Source: Ulvibacter litoralis
GTDB lineage: Bacteria > Bacteroidota > Bacteroidia > Flavobacteriales > Flavobacteriaceae
Reading direction: 5' to 3'
NCBI RefSeq assembly: GCF_900102055.1
Contig: NZ_FNBA01000008.1
Span: 1-60,933, forward strand
DNA length: 60,933 nt
In this document: positions 44,858-52,915 of the stretch, piece by piece
How positions within the stretch are numbered: position 1 is the first letter of the stretch
Layout of the letters: each line of letters begins with the position of its first letter
Notes under the pieces: generated by a model
Told to the model about the DNA's origin: nothing
Databases searched by the model: none
Seen by the model: the letters and a program-made list of their open reading frames with translations, nothing else
Made by a program: the position numbers and the translations under genes

Positions 44858-45451
44858 ATGACAGATTCCTTTTTTGAAAGTATTTATAACTATCCAAGTA
44901 TTAAAAAAGAGGACTATAAAGCTATTATGGCCGCCCACACCAAAGTTGAGTTTTCAAAAAATGAAATCATACTTAATGAAGGCAAAGTAAGCAATGAATA
45001 TTTTTTGATAAAAAAAGGTTTGTTTCGTTCATTTGTTATTGACTATAAAGGCAACGAGATTACTACCGATTTTTTTAGTCCTGATGATATTTTAATTGAA
45101 GTAGCTTCTTTATTTCTTCGAATCCCTTCAAAAGAAACCATTCAGGCATTAACAGACTGTGAAGTTTATAAAATTGAGTTCAATGATTTTCAAAAATTGT
45201 ATGGCACTATAGAAGGCTTTACCGAATGGGGAAGAACTTGGATGTCTCAGCAACTTTTTATAGTTAAACACCGTGCTGTAAATATGCATACACAAAGTGC
45301 TTCTCAACGGTATTTGAGCCTTGTCAAAGAAAAATCTCAAATCATTAAAAAAGTACCATTAAAATATATAGCTTCTTACTTAGGCATTACCGATACCTCT
45401 TTGAGCAGGATTAGAAAAGAAGTACTATCTCAAACCGAGAACTTGCCATAG
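44858..45451 (+). CDS. Crp/Fnr family transcriptional regulator (copy 1)
   Basis: A 197-residue protein with a cyclic-nucleotide-like sensing domain (FSKNEIILNEGKVSNEYFLI) and a C-terminal winged helix (LKYIASYLGITDTSLSRIRK). The Bacteroidota short Crp type. A second member is at 53773. It may control the VOC and SRPBCC genes that follow. Confidence 0.9.
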   Translation: MTDSFFESIYNYPSIKKEDYKAIMAAHTKVEFSKNEIILNEGKVSNEYFLIKKGLFRSFVIDYKGNEITTDFFSPDDILIEVASLFLRIPSKETIQALTDCEVYKIEFNDFQKLYGTIEGFTEWGRTWMSQQLFIVKHRAVNMHTQSASQRYLSLVKEKSQIIKKVPLKYIASYLGITDTSLSRIRKEVLSQTENLP

Positions 45452-45515
45452 GACAAGATTTTTTCGCTTTCCTTTTTTCACCTTTGTAATCGTAACAATT
45501 AAATAAATAGATAAG

Positions 45516-45899
45516 ATGAAAAAATTTAATCCTGTAGTGTGGTTCGAAATATATGTAAATGACATAGATAGAGCTGCAAAGTTTTACGAAAATGTACTTC
45601 AAGTAACATTGGAAGATATGAGTGATCCAACCAATGGGACTGTACAAATGAAATGTTTTCCTAGTAATATGGAAAATTACGGTGCAGCTGGAGCTTTAAT
45701 GAAAATGGATGGGATAACACCTTCTACAAATGGTAGTCTTGTTTATTTTGGTTGTGAGGATTGTAAGATTTTAGAAAATCGAGCAGCTGAAAATGGAGCT
45801 GAAATTATTCAAGCGAAAATGGGAATTGGAGAACATGGCTTTGTATCTATTGTTAAAGATACTGAAGGGAATTCTATTGGGTTTCATTCCTTAAAATAA
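45516..45899 (+). CDS. VOC family protein
   Basis: A 127-residue VOC-fold protein: PVVWFEIYVNDIDRAAKFYE, VYFGCEDCKILENRAAENGA and GEHGFVSIVKDTEGNSIGFHS. Resembles the PhnB/glyoxalase-like type common near regulators. Substrate unknown. Confidence 0.9.
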   Translation: MKKFNPVVWFEIYVNDIDRAAKFYENVLQVTLEDMSDPTNGTVQMKCFPSNMENYGAAGALMKMDGITPSTNGSLVYFGCEDCKILENRAAENGAEIIQAKMGIGEHGFVSIVKDTEGNSIGFHSLK

Positions 45900-45912
45900 G
45901 AATGAATATATT

Positions 45913-46308
45913 ATGGAAAGTATTGAACATATCAACTACATAAAAGCCCCTATTTCTAAAGTCTATAATACACTTATTTCTGAAGACGGGTTAGGAAATA
46001 TTTGGACCAAAAAACTCCAAGTAAAACCAGAAATTGGTTTTGTGAATGAGTTTGATTTTGATGAGGGATATATTACGAAATTTAAGATACTTGTACTTGT
46101 AGAAAACAGTAAAATAGTCTGGGAATGCATCGAATCTGATGAAGAATGGGTAGGAACTAAAGTATCATTTGAACTTACTGAAAAAGACAACAAAACAAAA
46201 GTTACCCTAAAGCACTTTAACTGGAGCGAACGAACCGACTTTTATCGTTGGTGTAACTACAATTGGGCTATGTTTTTATTTCGAATGAAAAACTATTGCG
46301 AGTCTTAA
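45913..46308 (+). CDS. SRPBCC/AHSA1-like protein
   Basis: A 131-residue START-like protein: IEHINYIKAPISKVYNTLIS, GLGNIWTKKLQVKPEIGFVN, KTKVTLKHFNWSERTDFYRW. Ligand unknown. It lies 13 bp after the VOC gene. Confidence 0.87.
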   Translation: MESIEHINYIKAPISKVYNTLISEDGLGNIWTKKLQVKPEIGFVNEFDFDEGYITKFKILVLVENSKIVWECIESDEEWVGTKVSFELTEKDNKTKVTLKHFNWSERTDFYRWCNYNWAMFLFRMKNYCES

Positions 46309-46318
46309 AATTCTAATT

Positions 46319-46738
46319 ATGAATATAACACAGATTTGGGCAAATCTAAGTGTAGAAAACATCGAACAAACGACAGAATTTTATAAATCATTGGGCTTTC
46401 AGTTAAATGGAAGCCCTTCAGAAGATTTAGTAAGTTTCTTTTTTGGTTCTGATAATTTTGTGATTCACTTCTTCTTAAAAGAAAAGCTACAAGAAAGCCT
46501 TGAAGGAAAAACGTCTGATTTAACATTAGGCAATGAAGTGATGTTTTCTTTATCAGTTGAAAACAAGGAAGAATACAACCAATGGGTAACTAAAATAAAG
46601 AATGCTGGTGGTAAAATTTTATTCGACTCTAACAAGGATAGAAAAGCTTTTTATGATGAAAATGGATTTTATGTTTGTGTGTTTTCCGACCCAGATGGAC
46701 ATAAATTTAACCTGTTATATAATGCTAAAAACGATTAA
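46319..46738 (+). CDS. VOC family protein
   Basis: A 139-residue VOC-fold protein: WANLSVENIEQTTEFYKSLG, FQLNGSPSEDLVSFFFG, and CVFSDPDGHKFNLLY. One of several copies of this fold in the series, each divergent. Confidence 0.9.
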   Translation: MNITQIWANLSVENIEQTTEFYKSLGFQLNGSPSEDLVSFFFGSDNFVIHFFLKEKLQESLEGKTSDLTLGNEVMFSLSVENKEEYNQWVTKIKNAGGKILFDSNKDRKAFYDENGFYVCVFSDPDGHKFNLLYNAKND

Positions 46739-46740
46739 AA

Positions 46741-47118
46741 ATGACCAAAATAATATCGAGTCCAAATTGCGGCAATTCTCCCAAAATGGAGTTTTTAAAA
46801 CTGTTTAACATAGCCTTTGCTAAAGGAGATGTTGCCTTTTTAACCGAAAATGTAACAGATGATATCATTTGGAACATTATTGGCGTCAAAAAATTAGAAG
46901 GAATAAAAGCGTTTACTGAGGAATTAGAAAAAATGCAATCTGTAAAAACATCTGAATTGAGAATTGACCAAATCCTATCTCACGGCAAAGAAGGAGCTGC
47001 AAATGGGTTGATGAAAATGAAAAACGGAAAGCAATATGCATTTTCTGATTTTTATCTGTTTCAGAGTGCTAAAGGAGAGAAATTAAAAGAAATAACATCA
47101 TATTGCATAAAATTATAA
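46741..47118 (+). CDS. SnoaL/NTF2-like protein
   Basis: A 125-residue protein with the NTF2-like start FNIAFAKGDVAFLTENVTDD, IIWNIIGVKKLEGIKAFTEE and a C-terminal YLFQSAKGEKLKEITSYCIK strand. Fold prediction is solid; function is not known. Confidence 0.85.
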   Translation: MTKIISSPNCGNSPKMEFLKLFNIAFAKGDVAFLTENVTDDIIWNIIGVKKLEGIKAFTEELEKMQSVKTSELRIDQILSHGKEGAANGLMKMKNGKQYAFSDFYLFQSAKGEKLKEITSYCIKL

Positions 47119-47120
47119 AG

Positions 47121-47576
47121 ATGAAAACCATTTTTGACCCGAACATCAGACTACAGCTAATCAAACGAATTGAACAAATCAATGCAGACAGTAAAGCGCA
47201 ATGGGGTAAAATGAATGTTTACCAAATGATAAAACATTTGAATATTTGGAATCAATGGGTGTTAGGTATTAATAACAATATACCTTATAAACAAGACTTT
47301 CTTGGTAAACTTATTGGAAAAATGGTCTTAAAGGCCAACACCAAAAACGACAAACCAATGGGTAAAGGTGCACCAGCAGGTTCAAACTTTACTATCAAAG
47401 AAAAAAGTGGAGATATTGAGAAACAAAAGCGAAAACTAGTAGAATTAACAGAACATTATGGACACTATGACAACCCAGATTTTATTCATGGTTTTTTCGG
47501 CAAAATGACCAAAGAACAAATTGGGATTTTCGCTTATAAGCATTATGATCATCATTTAAGACAGTTTGGAGTTTGA
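47121..47576 (+). CDS. DUF1569 domain protein (DinB-like)
   Basis: A 151-residue protein: MKTIFDPNIRLQLIKRIEQI, AQWGKMNVYQMIKHLNIWNQ, and HGFFGKMTKEQIGIFAYKHY followed by DHHLRQFGV. The HxxxDHHLRQ ending and the helical bundle fit DUF1569. I start at ATG 47121, after the stop of the previous gene. Confidence 0.88.
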   Translation: MKTIFDPNIRLQLIKRIEQINADSKAQWGKMNVYQMIKHLNIWNQWVLGINNNIPYKQDFLGKLIGKMVLKANTKNDKPMGKGAPAGSNFTIKEKSGDIEKQKRKLVELTEHYGHYDNPDFIHGFFGKMTKEQIGIFAYKHYDHHLRQFGV

Positions 47577-47616
47577 CTTACATTCATTGTATAGAAGTAT
47601 AAATCTCTTGAAGAAA

Positions 47617-47868
47617 ATGAAAGTGAATCCCCAGATTAATACTCCCTCTGCCACGGTCGAGATTTTCAAAACCAATGTCACGCATAATCAGTTAGCCAAC
47701 AAAATAGTAGCTGATTTCAAGCAATTATATCCTGAGTATCGCATCAATTTTGATTTAGAGGATTGTGATAAAGTACTTCGTATAGAAAGTTATACAGGTA
47801 TTGATATTTTAGGCATTCTCAACTATGGCAGTTTAAACAATTTAGAAATAAATCTTATTGACTATTAG
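47617..47868 (+). CDS. Small conserved protein with DLEDCDxxLRIE motif (copy 2)
   Basis: An 83-residue protein, a paralogue of the one at 43455. It has FKTNVTHNQLANKIVADFKQ and INFDLEDCDKVLRIESYTG. The ATG at 47617 is preferred over an upstream TTG inside the DUF1569 gene. Function unknown. Confidence 0.68.
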   Translation: MKVNPQINTPSATVEIFKTNVTHNQLANKIVADFKQLYPEYRINFDLEDCDKVLRIESYTGIDILGILNYGSLNNLEINLIDY

Positions 47869-47872
47869 ATGC

Positions 47873-48295
47873 TTAAAATTTTATTTCAGAGCTTGGTAGC
47901 AAACGTGAATCTTCAAGTGCAGCAGTTCTATGACCAGCATTTTTTAGATAATCTTCACTTTGAGCAAATTCCATAAATTTTAGTACCGATTGATGTTTAA
48001 CCAATAATATTGCATCCCATTTTTCAGTTTCAGGTCCTATTAAAAAATCTTTTCCCTTTCCATAATATACAATTTCACTACCTGCTTTTAGAAATTGTGA
48101 TTTTGTGGTATCGAGATATAGCTGATAGGCTTCTTCTCCACTAATTTCTTGTTTGGGTCTTAGATGTTTTAAATTTGTATAATCAGCTATTTCTTTAAAT
48201 TTTAATAGATTTAACATTACTATTTCTCCCCTGTCCTTAAAGTTTTGATAAAATTGTTTACCACTATTGGTTGTGGCTTCTAAATATTTTTCCAT
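47873..48295 (-). CDS. DUF1330 domain protein
   Basis: A 140-residue ferredoxin-fold protein: RGEIVMLNLLKFKEIADYTN, EEAYQLYLDTTKSQFLKAGS, and WDAILLVKHQSVLKFMEFAQ. The only minus-strand gene in the 40222-52215 series. It is divergent from the arsR-type gene. Confidence 0.85.
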   Translation of the reverse strand: MEKYLEATTNSGKQFYQNFKDRGEIVMLNLLKFKEIADYTNLKHLRPKQEISGEEAYQLYLDTTKSQFLKAGSEIVYYGKGKDFLIGPETEKWDAILLVKHQSVLKFMEFAQSEDYLKNAGHRTAALEDSRLLPSSEIKF

Positions 48296-48379
48296 TACAA
48301 ATTATTTAATCTAACCATTCATTTACAGTTGTCTAATTTAAAATAATACACATTTTAATTATATTTTTCTTTAAAAAAA

Positions 48380-48415
48380 TTGCGCAACTAAATAACTGCA
48401 CTTATATTTGCAGTT
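48380..48415 (+). promoter_or_regulatory. arsR promoter and overlapping operator
   Basis: TTG at 48380-48382, a 20-nt spacer and TATATTTG at 48403-48410 fit the Bacteroidota promoter. A perfect inverted repeat AACTGCA-N8-TGCAGTT (48394-48400, 48409-48415) covers the -7 element, and a third half-site AACTGCG follows at 48420-48426. This is a natural ArsR-type self-control site. Confidence 0.75.
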
Positions 48416-48428
48416 AAATAACTGCGTA

Positions 48429-48755
48429 ATGAAATTAAGAAGAGACGTTTTTCAAGCCATAGCCGACCCAACTAGACGAACAATTATCACATTGGTTGCG
48501 GCAAGTGCAATGACACCGAGTGCTATTGCCGAAAATTTTGAATACTCCAGACAAACTATTTCCAAACACATCCAAATTCTTACCGAATGTGAAATATTGG
48601 AACAAGAGCAAAAAGGCAGAGAAATCTATTATCAACTAAATCCTGATGGGATGAAACAAATAGCCGATTTTATAGAACCTTTTAGAAAACTATGGGACGA
48701 CCGATTTAATTCCTTGGAAGCTATTATGAAGCAGCATCAATCAAATAATACATAA
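48429..48755 (+). CDS. ArsR-type (HTH-20) transcriptional regulator
   Basis: A 108-residue winged-helix protein: [40 protein letters not shown] and [20 protein letters not shown]. It lacks the ELCVCDL metal site, so it is the type linked with AHSA1 and DoxX genes, not a metal sensor. I start at ATG 48429, behind the promoter. The next genes SRPBCC and two DoxX follow the well-known arrangement. Confidence 0.9.
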   Translation: MKLRRDVFQAIADPTRRTIITLVAASAMTPSAIAENFEYSRQTISKHIQILTECEILEQEQKGREIYYQLNPDGMKQIADFIEPFRKLWDDRFNSLEAIMKQHQSNNT

Positions 48756-48759
48756 ACTT

Positions 48760-49224
48760 ATGGAACAAAAAACAAAAATTAATGCTCTGGAAGGCAAACA
48801 GGAACTAACCATAACCAGAGATTTTGAACTTCCTGTTGAACTTGTTTACAAAGCCTATACCGAAGCAAAATTTGTAGCGCAATGGATGGGAACCAACGTA
48901 CTAAAGTTGGAAAACAAAAAACACGGAAGTTATGTGTTTGAAACCTCACACGAAGGCAATGTAATGTTTAAGGCAAATGGAACCATACACAAGCTTATTC
49001 CGAACCAAGAAATAGTACGAACTTTTGAAATGGAAAATATGCCGATAGGTGTACAATTGGAGTTTTTGAATTTTGAAAAAATTACAGAAGACAAAAGCAA
49101 GTTAACCATTCAGGTTATTTATAAATCTGAAGCACATCGTGCTGAGCAATTAAAACTACCTTTTGTTTATGGCTTAAATATGGCACATAATAGACTTCAA
49201 GAAATCCTTATCTCATTGATATAG
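48760..49224 (+). CDS. SRPBCC (AHSA1-like) protein
   Basis: A 154-residue START/AHSA1-like protein: LTITRDFELPVELVYKAYTE, FVAQWMGTNVLKLENKKHGS, and a C-terminal helix. It lies 4 bp after the ArsR-type gene and is a conserved partner of such regulators. Confidence 0.9.
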   Translation: MEQKTKINALEGKQELTITRDFELPVELVYKAYTEAKFVAQWMGTNVLKLENKKHGSYVFETSHEGNVMFKANGTIHKLIPNQEIVRTFEMENMPIGVQLEFLNFEKITEDKSKLTIQVIYKSEAHRAEQLKLPFVYGLNMAHNRLQEILISLI

Positions 49225-49230
49225 AACTGA

Positions 49231-49614
49231 ATGGAAAAAAGAAATAAAATTATCTATTGGTCATCTACAGTTATACTTTCATTAGGATTTTTTCTAGGTG
49301 CAATTGCCCAATTAATTAAAGAAGAACATACTACAGAGTCTGTTGTTCGCTTGGGTTATCCTCTATATATAATGAATATACTAGGTGTTTGGAAAATACT
49401 AGGGGTAATTATTTTACTAGTTCCGAAATATCCCAAGATAAAGGAATGGGCATATGCTGGTTTTTTTTTCGTAGCAAGTGGTGCAGCAATTTCACACATT
49501 GTTTCAGGTGATAGTTTTTCAGGGTATATAGGACCTGTTATTTATGTTATACTAATTATTACCTCATGGTATTTCAGACCAGCCGACAGAAAAATCAAAA
49601 AGCTAATCAATTAA
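49231..49614 (+). CDS. DoxX-like membrane protein (copy 1)
   Basis: A 127-residue protein with four membrane segments: MEKRNKIIYWSSTVILSLGF, LGYPLYIMNILGVWKILGVI, WAYAGFFFVASGAAISHIVS. It is a tandem paralogue of the next gene, sharing MEKRNKIIYW and SWYFRPA. Redox/thiol stress role in other DoxX proteins; here unknown. Confidence 0.9.
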   Translation: MEKRNKIIYWSSTVILSLGFFLGAIAQLIKEEHTTESVVRLGYPLYIMNILGVWKILGVIILLVPKYPKIKEWAYAGFFFVASGAAISHIVSGDSFSGYIGPVIYVILIITSWYFRPADRKIKKLIN

Positions 49615-49636
49615 TAAACAAGTTAAATAAGTCAAA

Positions 49637-50026
49637 ATGGAAAAAAGAAACAAAATTATCTATTGGGTTGTTACCATCTTCCTTTCGTTCGGAATGTTAG
49701 CAGGTGGTATTCAGCAATTACTACAAATTGGCGGCTATAATGAAATTGTAACACAATTAGGTTACCCGCTATACCTGTTAAGTATTCTAGGTGCTTGGAA
49801 AATACTAGGTGTCATTGCTATCCTCATTCCTAAGTTCCCGCTTTTAAAAGAATGGGCATATGCAGGCTTCTTTTTCGCCATGTCTGGTGCATTCATTTCT
49901 CATTTGGCAGTCGGTCAATCCTTCTTAGATGCGATACCGTCTTTAATATTAATGACAGTTACCGTCCTATCTTGGTATTTCAGACCAGCTACAAGGAAAT
50001 TACCAGTAATCATTAATCAAAATTAA
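49637..50026 (+). CDS. DoxX-like membrane protein (copy 2)
   Basis: A 129-residue protein with four membrane segments and the same plan as the gene before it: MEKRNKIIYWVVTIFLSFGM, LGYPLYLLSILGAWKILGVI, KEWAYAGFFFAMSGAFISHL. A tandem duplication with divergence. Confidence 0.9.
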   Translation: MEKRNKIIYWVVTIFLSFGMLAGGIQQLLQIGGYNEIVTQLGYPLYLLSILGAWKILGVIAILIPKFPLLKEWAYAGFFFAMSGAFISHLAVGQSFLDAIPSLILMTVTVLSWYFRPATRKLPVIINQN

Positions 50027-50027
50027 T

Positions 50028-50492
50028 ATGGCTAATAAAGTAAATTTCAAAGAGGTTTCTACATCCGGTTTGGAAGCATCTCCGGTTAAAGAAACCCTAG
50101 CAGGACTAAGAGCACACGAAGCGAGATATTTTATGAATAAGTATAAACTAGATTTTATAGTCTATCCAGCAAAAGATTCTCCTGACAACATTAATTGGGT
50201 ACATAACATTTTAAAAAAGGAACGAGATATTGAAATTAAAAACGAGCCGTTGGAAACTGCAAATTTGATGATTGGAAACACTAAATGGATCTATGTATTT
50301 TATCAAAATGGTTTGGCTATAAATGTATTATATCCACTAGATGAACCAAAGAAACGGGCTGTGGGTTTTAAACTTTCTGAAGGCATGGAAGTTCCAAACG
50401 AATTAAAGAGTAAGTTTAAGTTTGCCAGACAAAAGTCGAAATTGGCAGGTACAATTCGTGGTTCTTTTTTCGTTATTAAAGGCGAATATTAA
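50028..50492 (+). CDS. Hypothetical protein, 154 aa
   Basis: Not recognised. Soluble, mixed alpha/beta, with LRAHEARYFMNKYKLDFIVY and a C-terminal KLAGTIRGSFFVIKGEY. It starts 1 bp after the DoxX stop, so it is part of the same operon. Confidence 0.6.
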   Translation: MANKVNFKEVSTSGLEASPVKETLAGLRAHEARYFMNKYKLDFIVYPAKDSPDNINWVHNILKKERDIEIKNEPLETANLMIGNTKWIYVFYQNGLAINVLYPLDEPKKRAVGFKLSEGMEVPNELKSKFKFARQKSKLAGTIRGSFFVIKGEY

Positions 50493-50507
50493 ATGTATAC
50501 ATTGTAA

Positions 50508-50864
50508 ATGAACAGTAAAAAACCAAAAACAATTGATGAGTTTATTAATTTCTCACCAGAAGAATCTCAAGAAATTATGATTAAGCTTAAAAGGCTAATT
50601 GAAATTACTGAACCAAATGCAGAAAGTGGTATTAGTTGGAATGTGCCCATCTATAAATACAATGGCATTCTTGCTGGATTTTCCTTGGCTAAAAAACACG
50701 TAAGTTTTGGCATAGACTCATTAACAGAAGAAATGCGTAAAATATTGGAAGAAAAGGGATATAAAACAGGAAAAAAAACCATTCAAATAAAATTTAACCA
50801 AGATATTCCTTCAGAAGAACTGATAAGCTTGGTAAAAGAGCAAGCTAAATTAAACGAAATTTAA
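50508..50864 (+). CDS. DUF1801 domain protein
   Basis: A 118-residue protein: TIDEFINFSPEESQEIMIKL, KRLIEITEPNAESGISWNVP and YKYNGILAGFSLAKKHVSFG. DUF1801/YdhG fold. Its stop directly precedes the ATG of the YdeI-like gene. Confidence 0.85.
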   Translation: MNSKKPKTIDEFINFSPEESQEIMIKLKRLIEITEPNAESGISWNVPIYKYNGILAGFSLAKKHVSFGIDSLTEEMRKILEEKGYKTGKKTIQIKFNQDIPSEELISLVKEQAKLNEI

Positions 50865-51449
50865 ATGGAAAAAGTAGACCAATACATCGAAAAGATAAAG
50901 AACTGGAAAGAAGAAACCATTCTATTGCGAGAAATCTGTTTAGAATGTGGTCTCGAAGAGGATTTTAAATGGATGCATCCTTGTTATACTTTTCAAGGTA
51001 AAAACATTGTACTTATTCACGGTTTTAAGGAGTATTGTGCCTTGTTATTTCATAAAGGAGCATTACTTAATGATGCTAACAACCTTTTAATTCAACAAAC
51101 CGAAAACGTGCAGTCAGCTCGTCAAATTCGATTTAGAAACAAACAGGAGATTGTTGACTTAAAAGTAGTTATAAAAACCTATATATTTGAAGCCATAGAG
51201 GTGGAAAAAGCAGGATTGGAAGTAAAAATGAAAAAGACTTCTGAATATGAAATTCCTCAAGAACTTGAAGAAGCATTAAAAAGTAATCCCGAATTAGAAA
51301 CCGCATTTTATGACCTAACCCTAGGGAGACAAAGAGGATATTTACTCTACTTCTCACAAGCCAAACAATCCAAAACACGAATATCAAGAATTGAAAAAGC
51401 AAAACCGAAAATTTTTGAGGGAAAAGGATTAAATGATCGAGAAGTATAA
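50865..51449 (+). CDS. YdeI/OmdA-like protein with DUF1801 domain
   Basis: A 194-residue protein: N-terminal DUF1801 domain (CGLEEDFKWMHPCYTFQGKN) and C-terminal OmdA-type region (PQELEEALKSNPELETAFYD, LTLGRQRGYLLYFSQAKQSK, TRISRIEKAKPKIFEGKGLN). Its last 55 codons plus the next genes were duplicated to 56299-56728. Confidence 0.9.
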   Translation: MEKVDQYIEKIKNWKEETILLREICLECGLEEDFKWMHPCYTFQGKNIVLIHGFKEYCALLFHKGALLNDANNLLIQQTENVQSARQIRFRNKQEIVDLKVVIKTYIFEAIEVEKAGLEVKMKKTSEYEIPQELEEALKSNPELETAFYDLTLGRQRGYLLYFSQAKQSKTRISRIEKAKPKIFEGKGLNDREV

Positions 51450-51464
51450 AACATCCAATTAGCT

Positions 51465-51668
51465 ATGGAAAACTATCCTAAAGACAAATTAATACAAGCC
51501 ACAACAGTTATTGAGTCACTTTTACATAAATGTGAAAAGTCCGTACTAAAACTTTCGGATAGAACGTCACAATATACTTTATTAAAGAATCGAATCGAGG
51601 CTCTCAAAATTGCTATAGAGCTTATAGAAAATGAGGTTGAAAACAAATCTATAGACAATGGAAAGTGA
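51465..51668 (+). CDS. Hypothetical small helical protein, 67 aa
   Basis: Not recognised. Helical with heptad pattern (IQATTVIESLLHKCEKSVLK, LLKNRIEALKIAIELIENEV). A broken copy of the same gene lies in the duplicated segment at 56474-56675, which shows that the sequence is older than the duplication. Confidence 0.6.
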   Translation: MENYPKDKLIQATTVIESLLHKCEKSVLKLSDRTSQYTLLKNRIEALKIAIELIENEVENKSIDNGK

Positions 51669-51780
51669 AAATAACAGCTTAATCCAAATGGACTTTTTAA
51701 GAATCCCATTTATTATTATTTTAGCTCTTATATTTAATATAGCATCATTGATTATATTCATTTGTCCGCAGTCATTGTAA
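51658..51780 (+). CDS. Putative 40-aa small membrane protein
   Basis: Begins inside the end of the previous gene (11-bp overlap) and reads MESENNSLIQMDFLRIPF then a single hydrophobic helix of Ile/Leu/Ala, ending FICPQSL. The duplicated copy near 56665 keeps MNFLRIPFTIIA and then stops. Conservation of that block in frame gives modest support. Confidence 0.5.
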   Translation: MESENNSLIQMDFLRIPFIIILALIFNIASLIIFICPQSL

Positions 51781-51816
51781 AACGACATTCAATAATTGAA
51801 AAAAAAAAGGTATAAT

Positions 51817-52215
51817 ATGGAAAATAGTATAAATAAAGTCATTCAAAATTTTCTCAAATATCTTGCAGAAAGAAATTTAGAAGATTTGACTAAACTATTC
51901 GTTGAAAATGTGGATTGGTATATTCCTGGCGACGAGAGTAAAGTTGAATGGCTAGGAAAAAGAAATAGTCGCAAGGAAGTTTATGAGTTTTACGACCTAT
52001 TATGGAAAAATACTAAACCGATTTCAGCAAATATTGATAACATTTTTATTAACGACAACAAAGCAGTAATAACAGGAGAATTTTCGACAATAATGCTTCA
52101 AACAAACAAGATAGTTAATTCATTATTTTTTATACAAATAACTGTTGAAAATGAAAAAATTGTAAAATACAGACTTTTAGAAGATAGTTATGCAGTTTCT
52201 ATCGCATTGACGTAG
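51817..52215 (+). CDS. SnoaL/NTF2-like protein
   Basis: A 132-residue NTF2-fold protein: VIQNFLKYLAERNLEDLTKL, FVENVDWYIPGDESKVEWLG, KEVYEFYDLLWKNTKPISAN. Start at ATG 51817. Substrate unknown. Confidence 0.85.
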   Translation: MENSINKVIQNFLKYLAERNLEDLTKLFVENVDWYIPGDESKVEWLGKRNSRKEVYEFYDLLWKNTKPISANIDNIFINDNKAVITGEFSTIMLQTNKIVNSLFFIQITVENEKIVKYRLLEDSYAVSIALT

Positions 52216-52237
52216 AGCAAAACTTATATGACACTAT

Positions 52238-52386
52238 AAAAACAACAAACCGCTAACAAGGCAGTATCAAAAGTGAGATGAAACGGCTTCGAATGAAAAT
52301 TTGTGCCAGGTTTGACTTTAGTTCTTCTAATCATTTTTTGCGCTAAAAATCCCTGCCTTCTGCAATACCTAAACCGTTATTCGTCA
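52238..52386 (+). repeat. attC-like non-coding element 1
   Basis: A 149-bp non-coding segment bounded by AAAAACAACAAACCGCTAAC at the left and CCTAAACCGTTATTCGTCA at the right. Internal arms AAGGCAG (52258-52264) and CTGCCTT (52353-52359) are complementary. The left 15 bases are identical to those of the element at 57906-58114. Confidence 0.55.
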
Positions 52387-52431
52387 GCTTTACGAACCTT
52401 ACAATTATTTAACCAAAGAAATCTAAAGTAA

Positions 52432-52757
52432 ATGAACTTAAATACTAATTATCAAAATATATTATTTCCTTATGCATACAATATTTTAGGTTCTGTTGAC
52501 GATGCTATGGATGCAATCCAAGACGTAATAACTAAATACATTTCATCATCCAAACCAAACATCGAAAATGAGATTAGCTATCTTATCAAAGGTATAATCA
52601 ATCAGTCAATCAATATCAAAAAACCATTGTGGATAAAATATGACTTTCAGAACCTATTACAACGGAAAAAGTTGCCGCAAACATAAATCGTGAAAAAACA
52701 ATTTTTTATGTTAATTGGACTAGGGCTTATACTCACTACCTACAAAAGGCTAATTAA
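52432..52757 (+). pseudogene. Sigma-70-like factor, 5' fragment
   Basis: Encodes the N-terminal part of an RNA polymerase sigma-factor-like protein (MNLNTNYQNILFPYAYNILG, SVDDAMDAIQDVITKYISSS, SYLIKGIINQSINIK). After about 52645 a one-base shift changes the frame; the other frame continues with LSEPITTEKVAANINREK and stops at 52757. The rest of the gene (region 4) is found at 55633-55785 behind four other genes. Confidence 0.75.
52621..52689 (+). repeat. Direct repeat S1 (partner at 55633-55701)
   Basis: About 69 bp inside the sigma fragment align with 55633-55701: both contain GATAAAATAT, CCTATT-CAACGGAAAAAG and ACAAACATAAAT-like blocks. The same protein segment is thus present twice, diverged. 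Confidence 0.7.
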
Positions 52758-52915
52758 AGTTAGTCTCAAAAAAACATAATTAATCAACATATGTAAAAAA
52801 CTATAAGAATTCTTAAAACTATTTTTGATTTTTGATTCATTCTATTCACTCTAATACGTTTTATAATACGACTGAATTTGAATAGAAAACCAGAATCTAA
52901 ATTTATCGCACACTT

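Noticed and set aside
52432-52686. Intact 84-residue sigma factor
   Set aside because: It lacks regions 3-4, its tail (FQNLLQRKKLPQT) is a frame-shifted reading of LSEPITTEKV-type sequence, and the missing part is found 3 kb away.
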